DNA from: Callaeas wilsoni
Lineage: Eukaryota; Chordata; Aves; Passeriformes; Callaeidae
Direction of reading: 5' to 3'
Assembly (NCBI GenBank): GCA_013398955.1
Contig: VWPU01003213.1
Location: 1 to 64,000 of the forward strand
DNA length: 64,000 bases
Position 1 is the stretch's first letter; the number at the start of each line of letters is the position of its first letter. Positions 49,301 through 63,379 of the stretch are shown in pieces. Both the position numbers and the translations under genes were made by a program. The notes beneath the pieces were generated by a model. That model saw nothing but the letters and a program-made list of their open reading frames with translations. It ran no database searches and had not been told where the DNA came from.

Positions 49301-52300
49301 ACTAGTATGTCAGTGCACAAATGAAAAACAAAGTAGCAATCAGTGACATGGTAGGAAGAAAACTGACAGACGTCAATTATTACCTTGAACTCAGCAGTTG
49401 TGGATGCCTCTGCGTGTAGTGCATGAGCACGTGCATGTAACAGTACGTGCAGCTCTTGTACGTCCAGGTGTAACAACCCTTATATACGTAGTGACATACA
49501 TACATGGCACAGTTTCTGATCATAGCAAATAGAGCCCCATAGTGACCATTTAAACTGCAAGCAAATGATGCTTCCAGCCTGTGGTCCCTGCTCTGAATAC
49601 AAGCAGGTGAGGAATGGTGCTAAATGCTTTTGATGTTGCCAGCTCCCATTTGCCACCCAACTTTTTTCTCCTCCAAAACCTCTTAACAAACTTCAAAGGC
49701 CTCCTTGCTTCTTGCCTTAATCCAGTGCACTGAGACCTCTAGTTCAAAGAACTTTCCTTAAACCCTCTTCTTAAACTGCAACCAAAACTTTTTCTTTCCT
49801 TTCCACAAAGTAGCAATTACAGCTCTGTTGCGTGGCAATTGGGCTTGGGCCGATCAGCTCCTGCTATTAATTAATCTCACAAAGGGGGCTCATTTCCTGG
49901 CATTCAAATTGACAAGAGAGCAGAGAACAGAAAGCCCTTTCAAATCAGTTCCAGTTAACTGAGGGAAGAGGTATCAGAAGAAAGAGCCCCACAGTATTTG
50001 AGGTAGAGGGCACATTTGATACTACCTATGCTTGCTACTGATTGAGTGATTTTGTTAAGGAGAGCTCTTAACTAATCTTTTACCTGCAAAAAGCTCAAGA
50101 GCAAGTAAATGCAGCACAATTATTGCTAAATTGTGGCAAAGAGGCTTCACAGGCCAGGCTTTCGGTTTCACTCTCCCAGTGCATCTTCTGCAGCATTACA
50201 CTTACTTAAAACAGAAAGTGTTCACTTTACTAACACAGAAAAGCTCTTGGAAGAAGGGGGAGGGGGGCAAAGGCGGTGGGGGGAGATGAAGAGGCAAGAA
50301 AGAAGAATAGCAGACAAGAGATTAAAGCTTTTTATTCAGTATCTCTTTCGTATTCAAATTGTGCTAAGGGCTCTGTGAAAGTTAGAAGCAAGCTTGTTCA
50401 GGAGGGCTTCTAAAGTGTGTACATGGATTTCATGGGAATAGAAAAGAAGCCACGGACTGGGTAATGAAAGAAAGATAAGATGTCCTATATAAAACAACTC
50501 AAGAGTGGTTCAATTACTTCAGCAAACCATCAAGCAAGCTTTGAAGATTTGAGGAAACACTGTTAAAATGTAACAAAAAACTCATGTTGCAGGTTTTGTA
50601 CCATTACATGTTTGTATACTGTGTGAATTACTTAAACTATATTCCCTCTGTGAACGTTGTTTACCTCTTTGGGGTTTTTATTATTATTTTTCTGGAAGAG
50701 CTATGTTTGTCTGGAAGAGTTATGGAAAATGAAACATTCATGTTTGATCTTTATATCTCTGTGAAAGGGAGTGTGCCGTAAAAAAATGGCATCATTGTTT
50801 ACAAAAATAAGCCTGGGAATTAAAGGTCTGTGGCTGACAGTTTCACATATTTCTCTTTGCAGTTAAAATAGCCCTCCTGACATAGGCTAAATTGTATAAG
50901 AAATAACCAACTCCTTTCACCCTGGGAAAGGTCTGAACTGAGGAATATACCTGCTATAAAAATAAAAATCTGCAGTTTAGAAAATACTTGTTTTTAATTG
51001 CAGCTCTCTCTTTCTCTCCCTGTCTCCTTCCCATCCCCAGTTCTCTGTGTCTGAGACTTGACAAGTAACATCAAACATGGCCCAAGAACAAAGCTAACCA
51101 ACCATGGCCTGCAGCATCCTTCAACCAGAAGTCATCTTTAGTCAAGCTTTGCTATCTAATTTGTAGTGTTTCTGTTTGTACTTTTCAAGCAGTAGTCCTA
51201 AAACTCTTGTGGTATAAAGCTTTCCTGTTTTCTGTCTGGTAAGATAAAATGAGAGCGTTGGAATGCTTTAACTCTTGTAGCAATCGTCAGCCACCACTGC
51301 CCTGGTGCTCTGGCTTCAGAAACCTAGAGCTGAGACCACTACTTTATTCCTCCTAAGTTTATGTTATGTTTTTTGTTGTGTTTTGAATAGTATATCTGTA
51401 AAACTCCAAATTTAAAGTGCAACGCAATCTCCTCCTGTGCCAATTGTCCTGAAACCGTGCTAAAATTCCCTCATAGGTTAATGGGGTTTTTTCATTTGGT
51501 TGTGTCAAATAGATGGCAATGCTATATGACATTGAGAGAAAGACAATGGTGTTTCTGGAATCAAAGCAAACAAACCCAGTTTACAGGTCCTTTTCTCATA
51601 AGAGAAAAAAAGAATGTCACTAGCAAAACTCACCACCTTGTGGAGATAATGATAACAAGGAAAAATGAAAGGTAGAAAGCAAAGAAAATCTGCATTTTCC
51701 AGCCCATGACCAACGAAAGTCTTATAAACTAATTCAAAACCAATTTTTTTTTCAGTGGACTGTCGAAGAGCTCATGGTTCTCTAAAAACTTGGAGAATTA
51801 ACTAGAGACCTCAGATGGTTGTTAAAATACAGCACTGCTCACCTTACTCAGTATTTGGCAGTTCTGTTGCCTTCACAGACACTCAGAGAAAGGTTATATA
51901 AATTACGTTTTCCCCTTTAGTACTTTAAGCTCTTAATGCCGCATGATCAAACCACCTGCAGTAAGCAATTCCATTCCTCTACTGAGTCTCTGAATGTTTG
52001 CTGGCACTGGGATGCAGTGGTGTTGGTGCCCACTGGTTGGATCCCGAGCTTTTCCTCGAAAGACTGGCTGCTGAGAGGGTCCGTGAAGAGATCTAAGAGA
52101 ACTGACATATTTGGTAATCCAATAAACAAGTGTGGAAAACACTTTGATACCCAAAGACAAGCACTAGCCATACTTGGAACACCATTTGAAAGCAGCTTTA
52201 TTTAAAATAAAAGTTAACACAGAAATCAAAATCATATCCAAGCATTTTCCAAAGTTTTTGAATGAACCATAGGATTTTAAGAAAAAAAGATTTTTTTCTT

Positions 52301-53184
52301 TTTTTTGAAAAGCGCCAAAAATCCTAAAAACCTCTAAGAAAGAAGCATCTCAGTTTAGACATGCCAGAAAAAAGTCATATTTCGAATGAACTATAGATCA
52401 TAGGTTAGAAGTCATGAATTTAGCACCATCTACTCTTCTCCACCCCTAAAGGAAGAGCTGTCAGCCACAGGGAGAGGACAGTGAAGAAGTTAAGAGAAAG
52501 GACAATTTCTATGTTGTAATGAACTTTCTTTTTCCTTAATTTTTATGATGGTTATTGCAATAGGCTGGTAAATACAGATGCAATTAGGAGTGTTCTGCTA
52601 CTTTCTTTGTTCAATAGCCCCTATTCCAAATGAAATTTTATTTCTTTCCTTTTCTTGTATATTAATATGTTTGTCTCTATACTTATTAAGTCCTAATGGA
52701 ATTATATTAGTTCATCCTTAATAGAATATCTGTCAAATAGTGACAATATCTATCAAACCTATCAACTTCATACATTTAATATACATACATTTTATATACC
52801 TTGACAGACATGAACCTTTTCATGGTCTGCTTGGAGTTCTGTTCCATATATTACCTTTTTCAATGGAACAACATCTTGAATGCACTTTCAAGCAAGTAAA
52901 CTGCAGCAACTTTAGGCAAACTGAGACTTTGCTTACAGTTGCATGCCACCTGTTTTGAATATCTTAGTAATACCTGTCAGTACCTTTATCACCTCCACTG
53001 AAGAAATGAGAGGTAATCTTTAGTTACACTTACGAGAGAATTGTGTTCCCCTGGCTTCTCTTGTTCTTGTGTACTCTTCACATCCTACTCCTTCTCTCTC
53101 TGTTCTTTTCCTTTACCTGACTAATTTAGATTGCATGCTTGCTGAAGCATCACTCCTGTCATTTTATGGGTTCTGCTTAGCTGG

Positions 53185-53210
53185 ATAAGCAGATAAGATA
53201 AGCAGATAAG
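53185..53210. repeat. Two tandem 13-bp units
   Basis: ATAAGCAGATAAG occurs twice back to back, followed by ATAGAT. It contains several AGATAA (GATA-factor type) cores on the + strand. Confidence 0.85.
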
Positions 53211-56200
53211 ATAGATGGCATGGATAAACTCCAATCAACTTGGATTCCTATGTATATACATACAGGTGGCATGTAACTCCAGAAAACACTTGTCTGCTTC
53301 CAAAGAATTGAAGCATGGAACGGTTCAGAAATCAAAGTTCTTTCAAAATCCTCACCAGAAATGTGGCTTTCTTGAGTTCCAGTATAGTTAATAACAAGTT
53401 TTCCATTGAAATTTATGTGAGTTAAATTAGGCATCAAACATAGTGGATTTTTTAAAAAATAAAATACAAAAGGCTATATGAAAAGGACTCCTTGAGTTCT
53501 CTTGTTTTAGACATGCCAGGAAGCAAAGTAACTCTCAGATTGTCTGAAATTCTTTCTGATTTCTGAAAAAAAAATTTAAAAATTCACAGGAAATAAATAA
53601 AAAGCTTTTGATTAACTGACCAACAAAGCAAAGGTCCTTCTCTCTTCCTAAAATGAGCAGTTCTTTATCAGCTTAATAAAATTGTCTGGGGCAATTTTAC
53701 TGGTTCTGAACTTGATATAAAGACAAATACCATTCTTGAGAGACTATAAAGCATACCTTTAGATCAATAGAGCATAGGAAATCCTCCAGAGATACAGTCT
53801 TGTTTATGGTCAGAGAAGCCTTTTTGGGGATGGAAAGGGAGAGTTTCACAGTATTCAGGCTCATTAGAGTAAGTATCAGCCTAGAGGAGCCCTAATTTCT
53901 TTGAGACTGCAAAAGAGATTCAATTGAAACCTAAGCCCCTTTTCAATTGTGGTACTGGAATAATAGATTCTATGGCAAGTATCTTGGAGACGGTGGAAAC
54001 GGCTGCTCCTTTTTTTATGCATAGTTCACTGATTAACATCTGCCTGATTGAACCCTTATAAACTTGGAATGGACTGAAATTTTATTGAGTAGGCTTGCTG
54101 AAAGGTCTCTGAAATACACGTATACGATGCCTGTGGGCATATAGATGGGCAAATAAGTGGGACTTCATCAGGCATCCTGCTATCTGAGGACTATGCACAG
54201 AACTGACAGTGAAAGGTAGTCAGAGTCATGGTATCAGATGGTAGGTGTCCCTCAGTTCATTTGCTATCCCTTGGACTTGGACAGCAAAACCGACTTCAGA
54301 GATTACAGGAGCAATAAACCTGTGACAGTTATCATTGAAGATTTTCTGAGCTTTTACAGAGGGCAAATAAAATTTTAAACTTGGAAAGTCTGTATAAGTC
54401 CTTTTTGACACAAGAAGGAGGGGAGAAATAGATATATGAGTGAAAGTTTGTAGAACAATACATTAAAAAAAATGATCTAGTAATTCAACTATAGTTAAAG
54501 CAGAGTTACTCTATTTAATGGTGTAACTACTTGCCACATTCTGCTTTACAGCACCTTGAAAGCAAGCTCATTAGTAGCACAGTATGGGATTCCAATGTCT
54601 TTATTCAAACTGACTACTGTCTTACTGAATTCCAGAGGATCATCATAAATGAAGGGAAAAACAACTTTAAGAGTATAAAAAGAGTTAGACTCTGCTCCCC
54701 TCTCCTGCTGAAGCCCCCATGGGTCATCATGCGAACCACTCAGGAAAGCTAAAAGCAGGAAGTACCAGGACTTCACTCAGCAGGATACAGAATGCTCACT
54801 GGGATGCTCAGCAGGGTAAGTGAGTGTGTTTTAATACTTGCCTGATCCAAATTCTTCGGTCTAACTGAATAAAAATCTTCAAGTTTGGATCAAATTAACC
54901 ACACCACGATTTATTAATGAAGATAAAAGACACCCATGGAGGTCATCTGGCTCAGGAGAGATATCCGAAGAGTGGGAGAGAGAACAGAGAGGATACATAT
55001 ATAAAACCAGGCAATGTAACTAGCTGAATGGGAGGGAAAACATGAAGTAACTAAGAGTGTCTGAGAAATGAGGTTCTGACCTGGCTTGTTTTCTTGTTGT
55101 CACTCATTGTATAAATACTGCATCATCATCACAACTGGACTAGAAATTTGGATGGTGATCACTAAATATTGAGAATGTTATCAGTGCGTGGTAATTAGAG
55201 CAGCACCTATGCAGGATATAAGTGTGATGGCATAAAAAAGTTCAATAGCTCTTAAAATTTCTCTATTTTTCATGGTTATGGAGAGATCTATGTTATTGGT
55301 ATATAGCGAAGTACATAGCACAAGCACTGCTGCATATATATGTGCTTCTGTTTACTTAAGTAGTAAGATTCAACACTTTGTTCAACAGCACACAATGACT
55401 TTTGTCTCTTTACTACTATTTGAATAACTTGTATATCTCATTTATTACAATCATAACAGCACATGAATAGATGTTGAGCATGTGGGAAGGTGGTAGTGAG
55501 TTTCTTTCAAGGTATAGCCAATATATCCCTCTGAGAAATATTTGTACTGTGACTCTAGAATTAGAGCTAAGTATTGTTGGATAATATATCTAACTGATCT
55601 TAAAAAAGGGAAGTTCATGACCTAAATCTGAAACAATCTGATATCTAGGGGGGATTCTTCACAGACCTGGACTATAAATACTGATTTTTCTAGGGGGAAA
55701 AAAAAAAGATAAAACACCTAGAGAAAAGATGTCCATGTTACAATTATTTACAAAGCCACAGAGAAAAATGCACTGAAAACCACACAGTTTTGAAGTTCCC
55801 TAGGCAAAAATGTTTTATTGTACATGGTGTAGGCAACTGATGCTGACAACTAAGACTGCTGAGGGTAGAAGTGTTCAATGTGTATAAAGGCACATTTATT
55901 GACCCACTTCTAGAAGGGTAGTAAATAAATCAAAGCAGGAACCTACAAGACCCTCAAAATAGGGAAAGCAAATGCTCTGACCCAGAGATTAAAGAGATTA
56001 CACTGCTTAATTGTTGTTGTGATGTTTTGTTTTGTTTTTTTCTGTTCACTGTGCCTATGTATTGCTAGGTTTTACTTCTAGGATTTTGTCTGGTTGTAAG
56101 ATATCAACCTCAGACTGTGGTGCTGGGTGTTTGCCTTGCACACCTTGGCTTCACTCATCCCCCTGCCCTGAAACAAGGCAATAAGCTGAGCATAAGTGAT

Positions 56201-56410
56201 AACACCACTTATCTACCTAACTCCATTGAGGAAGTAGCATAAGGAATATGGGAGAAGCTGGTGAGGTCTGTGACACTTGATGGCAGTGCTGTTTAAACAT
56301 GTACCATATTAAGAGTTCACTCTAGAAAAGCGAATTGCCTACACAGCTCTTTAGCTCCAGGTTACTCTGGTCTGGAGAATCTTTCTAAGTTCAGTGATAC
56401 TTATTGTGTA

Positions 56411-56458
56411 TGATGACACATATGACACCTACAATGTGATGACACACAATGACACATG
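56411..56458. repeat. Degenerate tandem TGACACA cluster
   Basis: Four copies of TGACAC occur within about 48 bases in a pattern that looks like a roughly 25-bp unit duplicated once with changes. Confidence 0.6.
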
Positions 56459-59400
56459 CAAGTGGTAGAGTAAGTTTACTTGGTTTAGACCAGTAAGGAT
56501 GACAAAGCTGCAGCACACAACAAATACTCAGGTTGTAGGTGCCTGTACTTATCTTAGTTGGGAAAAATTTGTTCTGGAAAATTGTATATAAGCTTCATGA
56601 TTTGATTTTCCAATCTCACAGGTATTGTTTGTGCACAATGTTCAAGAGATTGAAGAGGAAAACAGTTTGGAGCCAACTGAGTGTGTTTCTAGTGCTGCTT
56701 TCAGCAATTTTTGTATTTAAAGAATTATAAGTTATCACTAAAGGTAATGCACAAAAACCCCCCAAGAACAAAAACAGTCTAGAAGAAAACAACCCTTCCA
56801 ATGGTTTGCTGTAGAAGACTGCACAACAGACACCAGCATAAAATAAAGAAAGGAGTACACATAATTCAAAACTAACTAAATACAATACTTGAAAAAATAA
56901 AATAGTGTTTCTAGTTCAGCAATCTATGTGTGGTCTCTGCGGTCTTGTGCTGAATACACACTAGTCACAAATAAAGAGTGTGTGCTATAGTAAACAGCCA
57001 CTGAGAGGAAAATAGCTTAGAGAGAAATGGTTTCAGGTGTATTTTTCTTTCTATCTGTATTATGCAGTAGAAAATTCTGATAGACTGTCAATAATCTGAA
57101 AATCTTTGAAATAAGTGGTGATTAATAAATTAAAAGTGAACAATTAATTATTAAAGGTAAATACATCTATTATTTGGTATGCTATTCTATTTAAATTCAA
57201 GTTTCCTAAGAGTTCTACATAACCCTTCAACTGTTTATTATGTTTAGAATGGTGAAAAGAAATATAGTAGTCTGCAATATACACATTTCTAAGGTACAGC
57301 AAGACATCCTCCTCAGAAAGGGGTTACAGCATAACATAAATCAACTTCAAACTCATAAAAGCGCTAACTTACACATATTTTATTTCCATAGGCACATTTA
57401 TTACTATTAAAATTTTACAATACCATAATACCCCTACTGGCTCATCTTAAAGTATTAAAGTGATAGGAATACTGTTAATAAATATAGATCTTGCAGCAAG
57501 TATTTTCTAAAAAAGTGTGACTTTGAACCCCAGATATTGTACATGAAGAAATTTTAGCTGCAGTTCAGTACTCATTCCTAAGTCACAGACAAAACTACAG
57601 GTATTGCTTACACATATCACTTCAGTGTTGCTCATGATGACTAAATTTTTTACCATTTTTCTTCCCGAAAGACATCCTTCAGCAAAACAGAAAATCCATA
57701 CGACACTGGTTCTATCCTTGCAAATGGTTATTCCAAAACATACCTTTTCATGTTCTGAAAAAATATTTTTGGTCATATATTCTTTTCAGCATGTTATTTT
57801 GAGTGCATATTCGAATTAAAAATTTTTATCAGTATTTCAGGCATTGGGTCTTCAATATTTCTAATCATCAAGTCTATTGTCACAGAAATGTTGGATATTA
57901 TTGGAACTTTAACAAAAATAGCTAAGTTTTCAGGTTTTCTCAACTACAGAATTAAGTCTGGAATTTGGCAGCTTTCTTTTGCTTTCCCTCTACTTTTTTC
58001 CATCTTTTTTATTTTGCTGTTAGCAATTCTAGCTCATTGAATTACATTCAACTCTATCAAACCTCCATCAAATCCTCTGTAGAACACTCCAGATGTTCTT
58101 CACCTTTATGTAACGTGCACTTTTCCAGCTGTTCATTATTGGTCTTCGTGAGTTCATTTTAACAATAACACATAAAGTAAAGGGCACTTCAGGGGGGATG
58201 TTTGATATTAAACTATAGCAGTAATCAACTTAATATGTTTTGGAATATTTTGATACCGTTTGTGTATCTAATACATCACTGTGGGTGGGATTTATCTCAC
58301 CTAACTTCTAGTCACATAGTCATGCCATGGTCTTCTGGAGACTAATAAGCACATTTAGATCATCAATCACTTGACAAAATTCTACTTTGAGAGCAGATGA
58401 ACCATGCCCAAAAGATTCCTATCCTACCCACTCGCTGATTATAAAGGCTAAGGTGATTAACTCAGATACGGATGTCGGATTTGAAAACATCTACATTTCA
58501 TCTCTGTGTCTTGTGAAGATATAAGAAATTCTAAAGCTCCTGTGTAGATATTTTGGGATTAGCATGTCTGGAGTGTGAAGTGGTGCTGACATAAGGAAGA
58601 AAAACAGCAGAACAATCTGAACAGTGGCACGGCTCAAAATTTTTGGGGGCATTTATTTGGCTAAAGTAATTTCAAGTGTTTTCTGAAATGCTGACATTTG
58701 TTCTTATGGATGTGAAGACCGTCTGTTACATTTGCATGTGGCAGTGCAAATGCACTGCTGCTTGACTGGGGTTTGCCATTTTGAGTGCAAGAGAACAGTA
58801 AGCAAGCAGGGATACAGGAGCCTAGCTCTTCCTGGCAAGGCCAAGCTCCTCAAGGTAACAGGCCACCCTTTGTGTAAATTGGCACAGAGGTCCAAAGAGT
58901 CCATTCTTCACTGGTCTCCTGAACAACCAGCCTTAAGTCACAGAATATTACCCTCCAGGTTCTTGCAAACCTATCTGCTCTGCAAACATCTTTCCAGAGG
59001 ATCTGGTGTAATGATAGTATTCTGTGCCTCTGGCCACATCTTAACACTGCTAAAGTCCTCTTGCCACCATCTCCCTCCTTGCTGTAGAAGAGACCTCTCT
59101 ATTGGAATGAAAATTATGGTGAGGCAACTTCTGAGTGAAAATAAAATGCAAATATATGATACTGTGAGCATTATCTAGTGAGTATACAAATAAGCATCAC
59201 CATCTGTGATAGTTTTTTCAAATGAGATTTTTAGGATCTGTTTTATTTTTTGTTTTGAGTGAAGCACAAAAACTGAAAGTTGTAGGGAAATCTGGCCTGA
59301 AGTATTTGCCATCGGTATATACATTTCTTCTTTATAAACAACATTCACTTATATTTCATTTGAGCACTTTCCTCTTCCCATTCCCTTTGTCAAAGAAAAT

Positions 59401-60678
59401 CAGTTGATTGGAGGGAAAGGATGCTTACCGTGAGAACAAATTGGCATGGTATTTTGCAGATCAATATTTATTTTTCTTATTCAATGCATATTTTATTGTT
59501 AATTGGATGTTGGGCTGTTCCTGTTTGGAAATATGCAAATATTTCTGAACTTTTTACAGAGAAATAATAATAAAACCTAATTTAAAAAAATGCATTTCAA
59601 TATATGTAGAAAAACAAATCTAGTTTAGACTTTGGACAGATGGTCCGATTTGGTGCAGCTGAAAAATAGCACAATTAAAACCTAAATATTGTATGTTTCC
59701 ACAGTGCATGAGTCAGAGGTCAAATGTAGGCATTTATTTTTAATTTCGCCAGAAGATCTTGTCTAGTGCACCATATAGAGCAAAACTAAGGAAGATTAAT
59801 GCATATTCCTGACTAAGTATGATTGGAACTTTCTGCTGGCATTTATACATAGGTTTAAATTCATTAAAATATAACTATCTAATATTTGTTTTATATGACT
59901 GAATTAATTGCATTTGTAAATGTTAACACTCAGTGACAGGTCTACACAAATCACCTCATTAAAATACAAGTACACTATGTGCCTGAACTCTTAATTTTAA
60001 CTCGTTTTCAGATAACATCAACATAACTGCTGATGTTAAAAACATTAACCTGTTCAGAAGTTTACTTATTATTTCCTGTATATCCTTTGTTACCAATAAA
60101 GGAATTATTAAAGAAACAAAGAAACTGAGACAACAAGCTGGCTGGACTTTGAATGACGACTATCAGCAGTAGAAGAATGTGAAGATACAGTTTGGTAAAT
60201 GATGTCTCTTGTCCTAATTGAGAAAAGAATGAATAAAGCGTGCAGAAATATAAAGGTTTTCAAGATTACAAAAGTTATCAGGGAAAAATATGAACATCTT
60301 TCTATGGATTCTTTTATGATCTTTAGACCAAAGAAAGATAATCTAAAGCAGGGTTTAGTTACTATGACATTTTGGTGGCAGCACTTTTTATGAGACACCC
60401 TCTTTTCGTGCTTGCAGGTGATTCCCGGTTTTCCACTTTACTGCCTTCCTAAGCTGTGTTTCTGTTGCACAGTCTGGCATGCATAAACTACTCCCAACTT
60501 GTTTGTTTGTTTGGTTTTCCCCTCCTTTTTTCTATCAAAGGCATCAAAAAAATCCCCAAATCCCACCTCTCCTTAAATCTCACTGATGTTTCCAACTTTA
60601 TCACTTTCTGATTATCCTAGAAGATTTTCAGATGAGAAACTGTGTTCTCTCCAAGTATGTTAATCTTTTGTCTAGAAA

Positions 60679-60712
60679 AAAATACAATTGATTCTAAAAT
60701 ACAATTGATTCC
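60679..60712. repeat. Two tandem 17-bp units
   Basis: AAAATACAATTGATTCT at 60679-60695 is followed directly by AAAATACAATTGATTCC at 60696-60712, one base different. Confidence 0.9.
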
Positions 60713-61987
60713 ATGCCTCCAGAGGCAGGTTTGGTGAAAGTATCAATAAGCCCTCTTTCCCCATGTGAGTGATATTTACCAGTTAGGCAGATGATCACAT
60801 GCTCTGAAGAAACACAGAACAAAAGCTAGGTATTTAAGTTAGCAAAGGGAGAACAGTAAGACTCAGATTCAAAGTTATTAGCCAAGCCCTCCTTCTTAAA
60901 GAAAATGCCTAGGGAATTGTAATGCCCAAGAGGTACAGGAAAAGAGATTTCCAATTCCTAATTCCTGCTCCAAAGACAACCACTTTTTTATTGCTTGGGA
61001 CTCAAAATACCTAGCTTGAAACTTTGAAAATGCTGAGCTGCTTTGGGGCTTCAGACTTTACGGTATTGTTATTTCTAAACCTTATACTTGGATTTTACAA
61101 GCCAGATACTTTGCATTGTGTCCTCTGATAATACTAAACAAATACATTTTAAATGATATATGTGAAGTGTGATATAGAGAAAGCAGTTATAGTTCATTAT
61201 TACTCTCTCACAGCTCCGCTTTAAAGCTAAATAGGTCAGTGTAGACAATGTGCTAATTTAGATTCTACCTACATATCTACCAAACTGCTTAAAATTTGCA
61301 GTATGCTTGCTTGTTTTATTTATAAAATTTTCCTGTCTAAGGAAATCTCTTTGATCAGCTGGAAAAATGGAATAAAAGATTCAAAAAAAAAGATTTGTGG
61401 ACACAAAATTTTCAAAGAATCACTGTGTCATTAATTTACATAGAAATTCAGATTCATTTAGAAAAAAATGACAAATCAATGCTGAAAGCACGTATGGTTA
61501 AACTATTCAAAAACCTACTGAGATAGATGCAAAGATCAAAACTGGTGTGCTGCAATTAGAAAAATTCCAGACATATTCTTAATAGGGCAAAGATGCAAAG
61601 TTGTCTTCCTACACCCTTTATTTTAAACTGTAATACCTGGCATTATTATTTATAATTCTTACACACTCCAACATATCTTTGTACAGATACACTTCTGTTT
61701 TGTTTCTGAAGCCAAAAATGTAAACTGGAATTTTGCAACAGTCCATGGAAAGCAGAGAAAATCTTTGATGCATGTGATTCTGCAAAGCTTCAAACTGTAT
61801 GTCATGCATGATTTTCATGAAAGATTATGAGTGATCAGTTTTGAAAATCTAGTGTTCCACACAAATATTGGGACCTCTAGAACAATTCAATAGGTTCCTA
61901 TTTTTTAGAATCACCTCTGAATGTTTTCAAGTGTTATATAGAAGCCTGAATGCTGTCTGTTCAGAAATGTTTTGAGAGGAAAAATTA

Positions 61988-62020
61988 AAAAAAAAAAACA
62001 AACCAACAAACCAAACAAAA
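61988..62020. repeat. A-rich (CAAA)-type simple repeat
   Basis: An A12 run is followed by CAAACCAACAAACC-type sequence. No retrocopy was recognised next to it. Confidence 0.75.
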
Positions 62021-63379
62021 CACATAATGAGCCCAAAGACAAAACTTGTCAAATGTATATCTGTAGGGAGAAAAAGACCCTCATCCACTGCATATTGTAT
62101 TGTTGGCAGCATATCCCTACCTCCTAACAATTTAATGACCTCAAAAGAAAAACAATTCATTTAGCTTTCCTGTACTGCCATGTGTTAGTTAATGTACAGT
62201 ATTGCTTTCAGAACAGACTCTTTATATTAGCTTATTGGTTTTCCCAGATTACAGCTAAAGGGATATATATGAGAGAAATAACCTTTCATGAAGCATTGTG
62301 GCATTTTCAGTTAATATTAAGTTAAGAAGTTAAAAAGACATACACAAATTTAAAGATATTTTTCTATTTATGCAGAATTATTTTGATCCATTTTGAAGTT
62401 GAAATACTTTTTAGTTTATCTCAGTCAGTTAATTCATGCCTATTATGCTAATTTTCCCTTCTGAGTACTTATTTACATTTGGACCACTAGGGCACATAAA
62501 CCAGATTTGTGATTGTTTTCCTCTAAGAGATAGTTTATTACAGCTTTACTGCACATGTTTTCATACTGAATTGACTGTAAGAAATCAAAGAAATCTGAAG
62601 AGTTTGATTTGTTCATAAGAAGTGAAGCGTTGTTGACTGATATCCTAAAAAATAATCTGCATTTTTGGGATATGTTTTGTAATCAACTCTGTGGAATAGA
62701 GCAATGGTTTCAAGTGGTGACATGTAAGACATGTCTCATTAGGGTCATGAGATTGCCTAATATCAAGTATAACTCTTTTTTCTTTTTAAAGCACTGTAGA
62801 CATGTTAAAGAATTAATTAATTTCCCCAGAACCTTGTAAGACTACTCTGTATTTCATTCCCCATTTTCCTGAAACAAAAGCTGCATCGCCAGTGTTGAAA
62901 GGATTGATTTTCAATGTGAAAGACCTATCATGGAAATGTTCACCCCTTCTCAGCCATTTCTAAGAAAAAATGTGAAAAACCTCACACCGTTATCTAGTAA
63001 CAATATAAGAAGGTGAGCACTGTGTGAGACGAGTATGTAGACAGCTGAGTCCAAGACAAGTTCCTTACTTGCTTGCTCTGTTCTCTAACTGTGTTACCTG
63101 TGTGCTGGTCATAATGCAGATGGCCTTCTGGGCATGCTTTCTGACTGACAGACCTAACACCTCTCGTGACTGTCAATATGGATGCAATGTGTGAAGTACA
63201 AGATCAGAGAATGCATGTATTGTGTCTTCCCAAGAATGTTCTCCCAGCCTCCAAAAATTTGCAGCTTAAACAACTCCCAGGGTCACAAGTCAGTCTTCAT
63301 TTGCTAATAATGTCATATCTTTAAATTATGTTTTGTCTTTCACCTGAAAGGATCCTACTGTACCATGCTAAATTAAAAA

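Larger units (their letters stand above)
45081..63379. other. Long repeat-poor stretch without a recognised gene
   Basis: I recognised no CR1 or LTR copy in these 18 kb, only small simple and tandem repeats (46300-46313, 53185-53210, 56411-56458, 60679-60712, an A-rich run near 61988-62020). The longest open frame (58732-59178, 148 codons) has no recognisable domain. Overlapping frames on both strands near 51933-52205 and 58704-59178 mark patches with few stop codons, not genes. Near 46200-46700 there are many TAAT cores. Such cores are common in any AT-rich DNA, although they are also typical of homeodomain-bound conserved elements. Confidence 0.5.

Noticed and set aside
51933..52205. Three overlapping open frames on both strands
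   Set aside because: Mutual overlap on opposite strands and lack of any domain argue for base composition rather than a gene.
58732..59178. 148-codon + strand open frame with overlapping reverse frames of 65-66 codons
   Set aside because: Openness on both strands points to a stop-poor patch. No recognisable domain and no supporting splice or promoter signals.
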